NCBI RefSeq assembly: GCF_026339735.1
Contig: NZ_JAPEQG010000001.1
Coordinates: forward strand, 7,811,001-7,875,000
DNA from: Streptomyces sp. NBC_01669
GTDB lineage: Bacteria > Actinomycetota > Actinomycetes > Streptomycetales > Streptomycetaceae
DNA length: 64,000 nt
Direction of reading: 5' to 3'
Shown: one piece after another, positions 1 to 9,479 of the stretch
How positions within the stretch are numbered: the stretch's first letter is position 1
Layout: each line of letters begins with the position of its first letter
Made by a program: the position numbers and the translations under genes
Notes under the pieces: model-generated
Seen by the model: the letters and a program-made list of their open reading frames with translations, nothing else
Database searches by the model: none
Told to the model about the DNA's origin: nothing

Positions 1-1
1 G

Positions 2-751
2 GTCTGCCACCATCTCAACCCCGCCGTGCCGGAGGACCTGGCGTTCGCCGAATCGCGGATCCGGCCGTCCACCATCGCGGCCGAGGACATCCTCCACGAC
101 CTCGGGGCGATCTCGATCATTTCCTCCGACGCCCAGGCGATGGGCCGCGTGGGCGAGGTCGTCCTGCGCACCTGGCAGACCGCCCATGTGATGAAGAAGC
201 GCCGTGGCCCGCTGCCCGGCGACGGTCGGGCCGACAATCACCGGGTCCGTCGCTATGTCGCCAAATACACCATCAATCCGGCTGTCGCCCAGGGCCTCGA
301 CCAGGAGATCGGCTCCGTCGAGACAGGCAAACTCGCCGACCTGGTGCTCTGGGAGCCGGCGTTCTTCGGAGTCAAACCGCAGACCGTCATCAAGGGCGGA
401 CAGATCGCGTACGCGCAGATGGGCGACGCCAACGCATCCATCCCCACCCCGCAGCCGGTCATGCCCAGGCCCATGTTCGGCGCACTCGGCCGGGCGCCCG
501 CCGCGAACTCGTTCAACTTCGTCGCGAGCGCGGCCATCGAGGACGGGCTGCCCGAACGCCTCGGACTCGGCAAGAGGTTCGTACCGATCACCAGTACCCG
601 TGGCGTGACCAAGGCGGACATGCGGGAGAACGACGCCCTGCCGCGCGTCCACGTCGACCCGGACAGCTTCGCCGTCACCATCGACGACGAACCGGTCGAA
701 CCCGCGCCCGCCGCCGAACTCCCCATGGCCCAACGCTATTTCCTCTTCTGA
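2..751 (+). CDS. ureC: Urease subunit alpha (C-terminal part, cut by window edge)
   Basis: The frame is open from the window edge to a TGA and covers about 250 residues of a subunit usually near 570. It begins at the active-site flap with VCHHLNP, the Cys-His pair known to gate the nickel centre. It then has SSDAQAMGRVGE, the conserved block that carries a nickel-ligand aspartate in urease alpha subunits. The carbamylated lysine and the other metal histidines would lie upstream of the window. Urease hydrolyses urea to ammonia and carbamate in the cytoplasm. The accessory genes ureF, ureG and ureD follow at once, so this is the end of the structural part of a ureABCFGD operon. The C-terminal YFLF ending is typical, and nothing looks degraded. 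Confidence 0.97.
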   Translation, partial: VCHHLNPAVPEDLAFAESRIRPSTIAAEDILHDLGAISIISSDAQAMGRVGEVVLRTWQTAHVMKKRRGPLPGDGRADNHRVRRYVAKYTINPAVAQGLDQEIGSVETGKLADLVLWEPAFFGVKPQTVIKGGQIAYAQMGDANASIPTPQPVMPRPMFGALGRAPAANSFNFVASAAIEDGLPERLGLGKRFVPITSTRGVTKADMRENDALPRVHVDPDSFAVTIDDEPVEPAPAAELPMAQRYFLF

Positions 752-764
752 GACAGGGCATGTG

Positions 765-1427
765 ATGAGCCGCGCAGCTCTGCTCGTCCTCGCCGACGGC
801 CGGTTCCCCGCCGGTGGCCACGCCCACTCGGGTGGCGCCGAACCGGCCGTCGAGGCAGGACGCATCCGTAACGCCGAGGACCTGGCCGCCTTCTGCCGGG
901 GCCGCCTGCACACCACCGGACTCACCACCGCGGCACTCGCCGCGGCGGCCGCCCACGGCCTCGACCCGCTCGCCCTCGACGAGGCCGCCGACGCGCGCAC
1001 CCCGTCGCCCGCCCTGCGGGCGGTCGCGCGCAAGCTCGGCCGTCAGCTGATGCGGGCCGCCCGCGCCACCTGGCCCAGCCCCGAACTCGCCGCGCTCGCC
1101 CAGGCCCGCCCGCGCGGCGCCCACCAGCCCGTGGTGCTCGGCCTCACCGCACGTGCGGCGGGGCTCGGGCCCGAGGACGCGGCGCACTGCGTGGCGTACG
1201 AGACGGTCAGCGGACCGGCCACCGCGGTGGTCCGGCTGCTCTCCCTGAACCCCTTCGAGGCCACCGCTGTCCTCGCCCGCCTGGCACCCGAACTCGACCG
1301 GGTCGCCGAACAGGCCGCCGTCGCAGCACGGAGCGGCATCGACGCGCTGCCCGCCGCATCGGCGCCGCTGCTCGACATCACCGCGGAGGCCCACGCCGCG
1401 TGGCCGGTCCGCCTGTTCGCCTCGTAG
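765..1427 (+). CDS. ureF: Urease accessory protein UreF
   Basis: A 220-residue alanine-rich, mostly helical protein that opens with ALLVLADGRFPAGGHAHSGG, the usual UreF N-terminus. UreF binds the urease-UreD complex and acts with UreG as a gate for nickel delivery. The gene starts 14 bases after ureC. A GTG (762) directly precedes the ATG (765); I chose the ATG because it gives the standard MSRAALL start, though the RBS for either is weak. The C-terminal half (GAAARA-type helices, conserved SGPATAVVRLL) is intact. Its place between ureC and ureG supports the call. Confidence 0.95.
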   Translation: MSRAALLVLADGRFPAGGHAHSGGAEPAVEAGRIRNAEDLAAFCRGRLHTTGLTTAALAAAAAHGLDPLALDEAADARTPSPALRAVARKLGRQLMRAARATWPSPELAALAQARPRGAHQPVVLGLTARAAGLGPEDAAHCVAYETVSGPATAVVRLLSLNPFEATAVLARLAPELDRVAEQAAVAARSGIDALPAASAPLLDITAEAHAAWPVRLFAS

Positions 1428-1464
1428 AACCACACGCACCACACCCCACCAGGAGCCGCACCCC

Positions 1465-2138
<674 letters not shown>

Positions 2139-2142
<4 letters not shown>

Positions 2143-2903
2143 GCGTCCAGGCGGCCGCCCGGATCACCGCCGTCCTCGACGGCCGCGGCGCCACGGCCCT
2201 TCCCGTGCTGGAGAGCGACGGGCCGCTCGCCCTGCGCCGGACCAGGGCCACCACCACCCCGTACGCCCGCGTCACCGTCGTCGGTGCGATGAGCGCACCG
2301 CTGGGCGGCGACCGGCTCTCCATCGCCGCGCGCGTCGAGGAGGGCGCCCGGCTCACGGTGGACTCCGCAGCGGCCACTGTCGCGCTGCCAGGACCCGGTC
2401 GGATACCCCAACCCGCCTCGTACGACGTCGCGTTGACCGTCGGAGAGCGGGGAGTTCTCAACTGGCTTCCGGAGCAGCTCATTTCCGCGTCCGGCAGCGA
2501 GCTGCACATGACCACCCGGGTCGAACTCGCCGCCACGGCACGGCTGGTGCTGCGTGAGGAGCAGGTCCTCGGTCGGCACGGCGAGTCCACCGGCACCCTC
2601 GGCGCCCGCCTCACCGTCCACCGTGTCGGCCGTCCGCTCCTCGACCAGGAGGTGGCGTACGGTCCCGGGGCGCCCGGCGGCTGGGACGGCGGGGCCGTAC
2701 TCGGCGGCCATCGCGCGGTCGGCCAACTCCTGGTCGTGGACCCGGGATTCGAGGACAAATGCCCCGATACCCGACTGCTGGGGCCGACCGCCGTACTCAC
2801 CCGTCTCGCCGGCCCCGGGGTGCTGGTGACCGCGGTGGCCCCCGATGCTCGACTGCTGCGTACCGTCCTGGACGACGCCCTGGGTGAGCTGCTGGACGCC
2901 TGA
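2139..2903 (+). CDS. ureD: Urease accessory protein UreD (UreH)
   Basis: A 254-residue beta-rich protein. In UreD this scaffold binds apo-urease and recruits UreF and UreG. The start is fixed by the ATGA overlap with ureG. Family-typical blocks are seen near residue 60 (EEGARLTVDSAAATVALPGP), then NWLPEQLI and a C-terminal TAVAPDARLLR. Length is usual for actinobacterial UreD. It is the last gene of the urease operon in this window, followed by a 168-base gap before the next start. Confidence 0.95.
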
Positions 2904-3071
2904 CGCGGGTGGGCACCGCTCAGCGGGACACGGGTCTCCGGTTATCGATTCGGTAAAGAAGTGCGTGTACAGCCTGTTCCCAGGAACCCCACAGGCGACA
3001 GGATCCGCGGGAGGACCCGATGTGAACTGCGTCGCTTTCTGCGGCGCTTCAAACAATGGGGGAGGTTCCAC

Positions 3072-4649
3072 TTGAGACGCACAGCAGTGCTCGGCTCGGC
3101 CGGCACTCTGATCGCGGGCACGCTCATAGTCGGCGCGCTAACCGCACCGACGGCCACAGCCGACGGCCGCCACCACAGCGGTTCGGAGGCGCGCGGCGTC
3201 CAGATCGCCGCCGCACGGGCGGCCCACGCCGGCATCGACTGGAAGGACTGCCCGGCCGACTGGGCCCTGGCCACACCCATCCAGTGCGGCTGGGTGACCG
3301 TACCGCTCGACTACGCCAAGCCCGACGGCAAGCAGATCAAGCTCGCGGTCGACCGGCACGTCAGCACCGGTACGAAGGAGGAGCGGCAGGGCGCGCTGCT
3401 CTACAACCCGGGCGGCCCCGGTGGTTCCGGGCTGCGTTTCCCCACCCGGATCACCAATAAGAACCCGCTGTGGACGAAGGCAGCGAAGGCGTACGACTTC
3501 GTCGGCTTCGACCCCCGCGGTGTCGGCCACTCGGCGCCGATCTCCTGCGTCGACCCGCAGGAGTTCGTAAAGGCCCCGAAGGCCGACCCGGTACCCGACA
3601 GCGAGGCCGACAAGCGCGCCCAGCGCAAGCTCGCCGCCGAGTACGCGGACGGCTGCGCCGAGCGCAGCGGCGACATGCTGCCGCACATGACCACGCCGAA
3701 CACCGCACGCGACCTGGATGTCATCCGCGCCGCGCTCGGTGAGAAGAAGCTCAACTTCCTGGGCGTCTCCTACGGCACCTACCTCGGGGCGGTCTACGGC
3801 ACGCTGTTCCCGGACCACGTCCGGCGCATGATCGTCGACAGCGTGGTCAATCCGGCGAAGGACAACATCTGGTACGAGGCCAACCTCAACCAGGACATCG
3901 CCTTCCAGAAGCGCTGGGACGACTGGAAGGCATGGGTCGCCCAGAACGACGCGGCCTTCCACATCGGCACCACCCCTGCCCAGGTAGAGCAGGAGTGGCT
4001 GAAGCTGCGTGCCTCGGCCAAGAAGAACCCGATCGGTGGGGTCGTCGGACCCGCCGAGCTCATCGGATTCTTCCAGAACGCGCCGTACTACGACTCCACC
4101 TGGGCGCTCGTTGCCCGGACCTGGAGCAACTACCGGGCCGGCGACACCCAGGCGCTGGTCGACGCCGCGGGCCCCGACATGTCGGACCTCGCGGGGAACG
4201 CCTCCTCCGAGAACGGCAACGCCGTGTACACGGCCGTCGAGTGTGCGGACGCCAAGTGGCCCACCAACTGGCAGAAGTGGGACCGCGACAACACCCGGCT
4301 GCACAAGGACTACCCGTTCATGACCTGGGCGAACGCCTGGATGAACCTGCCCTGTGCGACCTGGTCGGCCAAGCAGCAGACCCCGCTGGAGGTCAAGACC
4401 GGCAAGGGTCTGCCGCCCGTGCTGATCGTGCAGTCCACGCGTGACGCCGCCACCCCGTACGAGGGCGCCGTCGAGCTGCACAAGCGGTTCAAGGGTTCGC
4501 GTCTGATCACCGAGAAGGACGCCGGTTCGCACGGCGTCACGGGCCTGGTCAACCCCTGCATCAACGAGCGGGTGGACACCTACCTGCTCACCGGGCAGAC
4601 CGACGGGCAGGATGTGACGTGCACCCCGCACGCCACGCCGAAGCCGTAG
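3072..4649 (+). CDS. Secreted tripeptidyl aminopeptidase-like alpha/beta hydrolase
   Basis: The start is chosen at a TTG (3072) because GGGGGAGG ends six bases upstream and the product then opens with a clean signal peptide: RRT, a hydrophobic stretch around AGTLIAGTLIVGAL, and an Ala-rich cleavage region (TATA). The 525-residue product matches the Streptomyces Tap/Slp family, which removes N-terminal tripeptides outside the cell. The nucleophile is in GVSYGTYLG (Ser near 233), the acid in STRDAATP (Asp near 458) and the base in GSHGVTG (His near 487). A GGPGGSG oxyanion-type loop is present near residue 115. The TAP C-terminal domain with paired cysteines is present. A strong hairpin follows, so it is probably monocistronic. 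Confidence 0.93.
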   Translation: MRRTAVLGSAGTLIAGTLIVGALTAPTATADGRHHSGSEARGVQIAAARAAHAGIDWKDCPADWALATPIQCGWVTVPLDYAKPDGKQIKLAVDRHVSTGTKEERQGALLYNPGGPGGSGLRFPTRITNKNPLWTKAAKAYDFVGFDPRGVGHSAPISCVDPQEFVKAPKADPVPDSEADKRAQRKLAAEYADGCAERSGDMLPHMTTPNTARDLDVIRAALGEKKLNFLGVSYGTYLGAVYGTLFPDHVRRMIVDSVVNPAKDNIWYEANLNQDIAFQKRWDDWKAWVAQNDAAFHIGTTPAQVEQEWLKLRASAKKNPIGGVVGPAELIGFFQNAPYYDSTWALVARTWSNYRAGDTQALVDAAGPDMSDLAGNASSENGNAVYTAVECADAKWPTNWQKWDRDNTRLHKDYPFMTWANAWMNLPCATWSAKQQTPLEVKTGKGLPPVLIVQSTRDAATPYEGAVELHKRFKGSRLITEKDAGSHGVTGLVNPCINERVDTYLLTGQTDGQDVTCTPHATPKP

Positions 4650-4664
4650 GCGACTGAGTGAAAG

Positions 4665-4699
4665 GGACGGGCGGCCGGAGAACCACCGGCCGCCCGTCC
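4665..4699 (+). terminator. Strong hairpin between tap-like gene and convergent epimerase gene
   Basis: A perfect 14-bp stem (GGACGGGCGGCCGG at 4665-4678 and its complement at 4686-4699) with a 7-base loop. It lies in the 67-base gap between two convergent genes, so it can end transcription from both sides. There is no U-tract, as is usual for Streptomyces terminators. Confidence 0.85.
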
Positions 4700-4716
4700 T
4701 GCCGTACGAGGACCGT

Positions 4717-5766
4717 TCACAGTCCCCGGTCGTACCGCTCCAGCCAGGCGTCCTCCGCCGAGTAGTCGAAGAGAACCTCGCCGTACGCCCGCAGCATCGC
4801 CGGGAAGGCGTCCCGCCAGTCCCGTCCGTCCAGCCGCGCGGCGAGCCACTCCACGGTCTTTGGCAGCGACTCCGCATAGCCGGTGACCGGCCGGTAGCCG
4901 AGCTCCTTCTCGGCGGCCGTCATGTCGTACACGATGGGATGGGCACTGCTCCACGGCGTCTCGCCCACGTGCCCTGCGGGAGGTGGTCCGTCCACCAGCA
5001 CCGTCTCCGTCTCCAGGCCCAGCACCCCGTCGATCGCCGACGCGATCTCCGCGACCGTGGGCGCCGTCGGATCGCCCGCGTTGAGCACCCGCGATCCGGG
5101 CCGCAGGGCGGCGAGCCTGATCAGCTCGGCGATGTTGGACACATGGACCGGATGGAACCGGCTCGCACCGTTGTGCGCGAGCACCCGGCGCCTGCGGCCG
5201 TCCAGGAGCCGTTTCACGAAGTACAGTTCGCGCGGGGAGCGGCAGTACGAGCCATGGATCGCACCGGCCCGCAACAGCGTCACCGGCAGAGCGTCACCCG
5301 CCGCCAGCAGATCCCGCTCCAGCCGGATCTTCCGGGTCCCGTACGTGGCAGCGCCGGGTGCCACCGTGGCCTGCGTCTCGGGGATCGGCAGCGGGTACTG
5401 CGGCGCACCGTCGGGCTCGCCCTGCGTGTCGAAACTGCGGCCGCGGTCGTCCTCGTACACCGCGCCGCTGGAGATGACGACGGCCGAACCGATCCGGTCG
5501 GCGAGCCCGATCAGCTGCCGGGCGTGCTGTTCGCCGTACGCCACCATGTCGACCAGCACGTCGCACCCGTCGCCCAGCGCCGCGGCGAGTGCCCCCTCCT
5601 CGTCGCGGTCGAGGGCGACTGCCCGTACCTCATCGGCCCATCGCTCGTCCCGCCCGCCCGCCCGCGAGGCTGCCGTCACCTTCCAGCCGTCCTCGGCGAG
5701 TGCCCGCACGGCCACCCGCCCGATCTGTCCCGTTGCTCCGAGAACCCATGCGTGTCCCTTGCCCAT
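4717..5766 (-). CDS. NAD-dependent epimerase/dehydratase (extended SDR)
   Basis: A 349-residue Rossmann protein with the nucleotide-binding start WVLGATGQIGR (residues 5-15), an acidic DMVAYG block and a C-terminal substrate domain like UDP-sugar epimerases. A Thr-Tyr-Gly-Thr-Arg-Lys stretch near residue 150 (ATYGTRKIRLE) carries the YxxxK catalytic pair, seen as Tyr and Lys four residues apart. The ATG at 5766 is preferred over a GTG nine bases upstream. It may run as a unit with plsC upstream (66 bases apart, same strand). The substrate cannot be told from sequence. Confidence 0.88.
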   Translation of the reverse strand: MGKGHAWVLGATGQIGRVAVRALAEDGWKVTAASRAGGRDERWADEVRAVALDRDEEGALAAALGDGCDVLVDMVAYGEQHARQLIGLADRIGSAVVISSGAVYEDDRGRSFDTQGEPDGAPQYPLPIPETQATVAPGAATYGTRKIRLERDLLAAGDALPVTLLRAGAIHGSYCRSPRELYFVKRLLDGRRRRVLAHNGASRFHPVHVSNIAELIRLAALRPGSRVLNAGDPTAPTVAEIASAIDGVLGLETETVLVDGPPPAGHVGETPWSSAHPIVYDMTAAEKELGYRPVTGYAESLPKTVEWLAARLDGRDWRDAFPAMLRAYGEVLFDYSAEDAWLERYDRGL

Positions 5767-5831
5767 GAGGTGCACGCTAGGCGGCGGCCGGCCCGTCGGA
5801 CCACGGGAGTTCGCCCCTCGCGGATTCGCCG

Positions 5832-6542
5832 TCAGCGTCGCCGTTTCGGGAACTTCTTCGCCTGCTCGGCCTGTTCGGCCTTCACCTTGGCCGCGTACTC
5901 GTCGACGTACTCCTGACCGGAGAGCCCGAGGATCGCGTACATGATCTCGTCGGTGACCGCCCTGATCGCCGCCTTCTGGTCCTCCACGCCGGCGTAGCGG
6001 GAGAAGTCCAGCGGCTCACCGAAGCGGATGGTGACCTGTTTGATGCGCGGCACGACCCTGCCGGGAGGCTGGATCTCGAACGTACCGACCATCGCGCACG
6101 GCACGACGGGCACCCGCGCCTTGAGCGCCATCACCGCGACACCGACCTTGCCCTTGTAGAGCCGGCCGTCGTGCGAACGGGTGCCCTCCGGGTAGATCCC
6201 GAGCAGCTCGCCCTTGCTCAGCACCCCGAGCCCTTCACGGATCGCGGCCTGCCCCGCGTCCTTCCCGGACCGGTCCACCGGAATCTGCCCGGCGCTCCGG
6301 AAGAACGCGGCAGTCAGCCTTCCCTTCAGGCCCGGGCCGGTGAAGTACTCCGCCTTGGCGAGGAAGGTGATGCGCCGTTTGATGATCGCGGGCATCAGGA
6401 AATGGTCGGAGAACGACAGGTGGTTGCCGGCGACGATGGCCGCACCGTCCTCCGGGATGTGCTCCAATCCCTCGATCCTGGGCCGGAACAGCAGGCGCAG
6501 CAGTGGCCCCAGAATGACGTACTTGAGCACGTAATAGAACAC
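5832..6542 (-). CDS. 1-acyl-sn-glycerol-3-phosphate acyltransferase family (PlsC-like)
   Basis: A 236-residue membrane-associated acyltransferase. The H(x)4D catalytic motif is NHLSFSD (near residue 41), the PEGTR motif is YPEGTRS (near 119), and the acceptor-binding FRSAGQIPVDR block lies between. The GTG at 6542 is chosen because AGGAG sits about eight bases upstream and the product then opens with the hydrophobic anchor VFYYVLKYVILGPLLRLL. An ATG 42 bases upstream would add a charged tail and lacks support. The C-terminus is a Lys/Glu coiled stretch ending in KRRR. It makes phosphatidic acid or a related lipid, and it is the last core gene before the accessory stretch. Confidence 0.92.
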   Translation of the reverse strand: MFYYVLKYVILGPLLRLLFRPRIEGLEHIPEDGAAIVAGNHLSFSDHFLMPAIIKRRITFLAKAEYFTGPGLKGRLTAAFFRSAGQIPVDRSGKDAGQAAIREGLGVLSKGELLGIYPEGTRSHDGRLYKGKVGVAVMALKARVPVVPCAMVGTFEIQPPGRVVPRIKQVTIRFGEPLDFSRYAGVEDQKAAIRAVTDEIMYAILGLSGQEYVDEYAAKVKAEQAEQAKKFPKRRR

Positions 6543-6933
6543 GGGGCGGCTCCTAGCTCTGCCGGTTCGGCTCCAGGGCTGCATTCTGCCAGGTCAGCGG
6601 ATATCTCAGGGGAGGACAGCCTATGTGCAGCTGTCGTCCTGCGTAACCGTCTTCGGGCGGGTCGATGCTGACCCTGTGCTGACATTACTGGCAAGGCGTC
6701 AGGTTGAGCTCTCTGCGTCGGAGTCGGTTGTCGGGGGCGCTCACGGCCCTTGATTCTTGCGGTCCATGGGGTGCGGTATCCACAAGCTGGCGACTTGACC
6801 GCCGAGCGCCAGGAGTTCGGGCCTGTCGGTCGCCCTACGGCGATCGAGGGGCGGCACTTCCGGGAGTTCGGCCGCCATGCTGTCTGAATCACTGGAGCTA
6901 AATGGCGGGGGCAGCATGCTTCGATCTCATTCC
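6543..6933. other. Start of accessory stretch, no gene recognised
   Basis: About 390 bases upstream of plsC with lower GC than the flanks and several stops in every frame. I see no conserved protein, tRNA or integrase. It leads into the first copy of a duplicated element and marks the left edge of the roughly 33-kb accessory region. Confidence 0.5.
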
Positions 6934-7043
6934 GATGACGCATCATGTCGAGTGTGTCGCGATCCTTGAACCGGCCGCGAAGGGCTCCTGACCTGCGGCT
7001 TTAGCAGTGTGCATTATGTGCGCTATGGGCGTTACGGGCGATA
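6934..7043 (+). repeat. Direct repeat copy A (micro-ORF plus 9-bp tandem repeats)
   Basis: About 110 bp that recur in the same orientation at 13531-13641. Both copies hold the micro-ORF starting MTHHVECVAILEP, then ACCTGC, then three tandem 9-mers of pattern TTRTGNGCG (here 7014-7040) ending in GTTACGGGCGATA. The two copies differ by scattered substitutions, so they are old duplicates rather than a recent copy. The 6.6 kb between them behaves as a bounded segment. Confidence 0.85.
6935..6991 (+). CDS. Candidate 18-residue microprotein, copy A
   Basis: ATG to TGA, 19 codons, reading MTHHVECVAILEP then AAKGS. The second copy (13532-13588) codes the same first 13 residues although seven of those codons differ at the third base; the differences are all synonymous. 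That is a sign of selection on the peptide. There is no clear RBS, so it may be the end of an older gene or a leader peptide. The function is unknown. Confidence 0.4.
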   Translation: MTHHVECVAILEPAAKGS

Positions 7044-7046
7044 TCT

Positions 7047-7088
7047 TGACGCTGAAATGACGCTCGTGACGCTCATTTGACGCTCGTT
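7047..7088 (+). repeat. Iteron-like TGACGCTC repeats, array A
   Basis: Four direct copies of TGACGCT(C/G)NNN in a row at 7047, 7058, 7067 and 7078 (spacing 11, 9, 11). Two more copies sit at 13427-13446 near the second direct repeat. They look like binding sites for a replication, transfer or regulatory protein of a mobile element, but no partner gene is recognised here. Confidence 0.6.
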
Positions 7089-7265
7089 CTGATGGGGTGT
7101 CATGTGCGATTAGGTGCAGGTCAGACGGGCCTGGAGGTCGCTGCTCCGCAGAGTTCCGGTCAGGAAAGTGCTCGTTTGCTGTCCGGGTTATGGTGATATC
7201 GGTGAGCGCGATATGCACGCTCCGGGCTTCGTCCGTGGCGGGGTGCCGGGATGGGACGGCTGGTC

Positions 7266-7664
7266 TCAGTACGAGGGGCCGTACGGGCTCCAGCCGTGCA
7301 GGAAGGGCTTCGAGTCCTCGGCTTGCGGTTTTGGGATCTTTGGGAGGCGGGGCGGGGTGTTCACGCGGTTGAGGTGTTGGAGGTGCGCTTCGGCCCATGT
7401 GGTCCATGCTTCTGCGTCGTCTTTGGCCTGTCCGTCGGGGAGCTTCGCCACGTGGAGGCGGACGGTGCTGAGGTACTTGCCGAGGCCCGTCGCGTGACGC
7501 CATCTTTCCGCTTGTGCTTCGAGGTGCTTCACGAGGTATGACTCGGCGTACGCGATGCGGACCTGCTGCATCGCGGCTTCCCAGCGCAGGCGCTCATTCA
7601 GATCCGCTACGTGGTGATGCAGACCGCCGTGATGGCCGCCCGCGCGCTCCCCAGTACCGAGCAT
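7266..7664 (-). pseudogene. C-terminal remnant of an unrecognised protein
   Basis: A 132-residue frame rich in Ala, Glu, Gln and Trp with long helices (residues 20-85) and a proline-rich tail ending GWSPYGPSY. Codon use with G/C at third positions fits real coding from about residue 18 on. The first 17 residues (Gly/His rich) look like non-coding sequence read through, so the true start is missing and this is probably the tail of a larger gene cut by a rearrangement. I do not recognise the family. Confidence 0.45.
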
Positions 7665-8078
7665 CCACCTGACGCCTCTCTCGGCTCATCGACGCCCACG
7701 GCCGCCTCCTTGCTGCCCGTGCCCTGCACCCCTTGCCGTGCCCTGCTGTGCGGCGACGCAGCTTGTCTGCTGACCGAGGGTATTTCGGCGGAAGAGATGG
7801 CAGGCGTCCGACTGATCGGGAACGTCGGCGAGTTCAACGACGACGCCCACGACCTCGAACAAGAGCCGCGTTCCGTAATGCGGGCGTTGAAGTCGACCAC
7901 CTGTAAAGGGAAGTTGACCACGGGCGCGAAAGTCGACGCCGAGATGGACCAGGACCAGTTCTATCTCGCGCTGACCAAGAGCGGTCGCCATGGCGCCTCC
8001 GTGCATGGCCGACGGTCGGTCATCATGACCAGCTCAAGGTCCGACACCGAGATCTGGCGTATTGACGGGGATTCTTGA
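7611..8078 (+). CDS. Hypothetical protein, possibly partial
   Basis: A 155-residue frame. The part from about residue 55 (LTEGISAEEMAG onward) has the high GC3 and acidic composition of real coding and ends at a TGA. The first 50 residues are Pro/Ser/Ala rich and overlap the opposite-strand remnant, so the true start is uncertain and the 5' end may be lost. There are no transmembrane segments or motifs I can name. It lies inside the segment bounded by the direct repeats, next to genes of mixed origin. Confidence 0.35.
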   Translation: MVMQTAVMAARALPSTEHPPDASLGSSTPTAASLLPVPCTPCRALLCGDAACLLTEGISAEEMAGVRLIGNVGEFNDDAHDLEQEPRSVMRALKSTTCKGKLTTGAKVDAEMDQDQFYLALTKSGRHGASVHGRRSVIMTSSRSDTEIWRIDGDS

Positions 8079-8260
8079 ATCTCTCCACCCTGTGCTGAGG
8101 ATGGCCTCGGAGTTGCTCACCTTGATTCCTCAGGCGGGCGTGCACGTGCTGATCCCGAACTAGAGGGCTGGCCCGGGGGTTGGGCACGGCGGCATGGAAC
8201 GGCGGTCCGGGGCGAGCGGGCATCTCGTATTAGGCGGCAACGGGTGGCGTGGGAGGGGAC

Positions 8261-8620
8261 TCAGGGTTCGATGACGAGGCGTTCGATGAGGCCGTCGCCG
8301 AGTGTGAACTGGTAGCGCAGATCGATGGTTCCGCCGGGGAAGTTGCCCTCGAGGCGGTGGGTGGCGATGTAGCGGGTCGCGTCGGTCTGCTGGGCGTCGG
8401 TGAGGTGGATGGTGTAGGTGAATTCGGTGGCGGATCGGTCGAGCCACCCCTCGATCGCCTCGGTGCCCTCGTAGGTGTTGCCGTCGTCGATCACTGTGGC
8501 TTCGCCGGTGAACGCCGTCATTGCGGTGGCGGTGTCGTGGGCGCGGTGCGCTTTCAGGTAGCGGGTGATCACCTCGGGCAGGGTGTCCGGGGTGCTGGTT
8601 CGGGGCTGGTTGTCGTGCAT
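8261..8620 (-). CDS. NTF2-like (SnoaL-type) small protein
   Basis: A 119-residue alpha+beta-barrel type protein with the usual NTF2-like pattern: an N-terminal helix (LPEVITRYLKAHRAHD), a central GEATVIDDGNTYEGTEAIEGWL block, and curved strands ending DGLIERLVIEP. Members act as small hydrolases, isomerases or binding proteins. It sits 25 bases downstream of the SDR gene on the same strand, so the two likely form one transcript controlled from the HxlR palindrome. The substrate is unknown. Confidence 0.8.
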   Translation of the reverse strand: MHDNQPRTSTPDTLPEVITRYLKAHRAHDTATAMTAFTGEATVIDDGNTYEGTEAIEGWLDRSATEFTYTIHLTDAQQTDATRYIATHRLEGNFPGGTIDLRYQFTLGDGLIERLVIEP

Positions 8621-8645
8621 GACGTTCCTTGGGATGGTGGCGGGT

Positions 8646-9431
8646 TCAGACGGTGGGGGTGGTGCCGCCGTCGATGACGTGTTCGGCGCCGACGATGGCA
8701 GAGGCGCGGTCGGAGACGAGGAAGGCGACGAGTTCGGCGACTTCCTCGGGCCGGTTGGGGCGACCGAGCGGGATGCCGCCCAGGGAGTCCATGAGCCGGC
8801 CCAGCGCCGCTTCCTGGGTGATGTCTGCGTCGCGGGCGATCCGGGCGACGAGGTTGTCGGCGGCCGAGGTCTGGATGAAGCCGGGCGAGACGGTGTTGAC
8901 GCGGACGCCGTGCGGGGCGACCTCGTTGGCCAGGCCCTTGCTGTAGGTGGTCAGGGCGGCCTTGGCGGCGGCGTAGGCCAGGGTTCCGTTCCACAGTGGC
9001 ATGCGGCGCTGGATCGAGGTGACGTGCACGATCACGCCGTTGCCCTTAGTGATCATGTGAGGGAGGAGTGCTCGGTCCAGGCGGACGGCGGCCAGCAGGT
9101 TTGTGTTCAGCTCCCTGGCCCAGTCGTCTTCGCCGAGCGCCGCGAACCCTCCGGCCGGTGCCTCGGACCCGCCGAGGGTGTTGACCAGGATGTCGACGCC
9201 TCCCACGCGGGCGTCCACCTCGGCGGCTACGTGGGCTGCGCCCTGGGCGGTGGACAGGTCGGCGGTGATGAACGCCTTCTCCTCGACGTCGTCGGGGCGG
9301 CTGCGGGCGGTGACCAGTACGGTTGCGCCAGCCTGGGCGAGACGTCGGGCGATGGCTGCTCCGGTGCCCTTGGTGCCGCCGGTGACCAGAGCGCGTCGGC
9401 CTTCGAGGGATTCGCTGATGGATGTGGTCAC
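8646..9431 (-). CDS. SDR-family oxidoreductase
   Basis: A classical short-chain dehydrogenase of 261 residues. It has the cofactor loop TGGTKGTGAAIA (near residue 17), an NTLGG in place of NNAG, the catalytic Ser region (VHVTSIQRR), YAAAK (the Tyr-Lys pair) and the PGFIQT cap. The C-terminal IVGAEHVIDGG is family-typical. It is divergent from the HxlR regulator at 9540 with a 43-bp palindrome between them, and is followed by the NTF2-like gene. This SDR/NTF2/HxlR layout is common for inducible redox or detoxification modules, but the substrate is not shown. Confidence 0.9.
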   Translation of the reverse strand: MTTSISESLEGRRALVTGGTKGTGAAIARRLAQAGATVLVTARSRPDDVEEKAFITADLSTAQGAAHVAAEVDARVGGVDILVNTLGGSEAPAGGFAALGEDDWARELNTNLLAAVRLDRALLPHMITKGNGVIVHVTSIQRRMPLWNGTLAYAAAKAALTTYSKGLANEVAPHGVRVNTVSPGFIQTSAADNLVARIARDADITQEAALGRLMDSLGGIPLGRPNRPEEVAELVAFLVSDRASAIVGAEHVIDGGTTPTV

Positions 9432-9479
9432 GGTGTGCTCCGTTCCCGGGTGCAGGCGCAGAAGGCACCGCTCCCGCCA

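Noticed and set aside
6543..6934. tRNA gene as an integration site at the left edge of the island
   Set aside because: No sequence with a T-loop GGTTCGA box and matching acceptor stem was found here or at the right edge.
6934..7088. CRISPR array
   Set aside because: Repeat units are 9-11 bp without unique spacers of constant length, and no cas genes are present.
7266..7664. Integrase or transposase in the left part of the island
   Set aside because: The helical remnant lacks the tyrosine-recombinase or DDE signatures.
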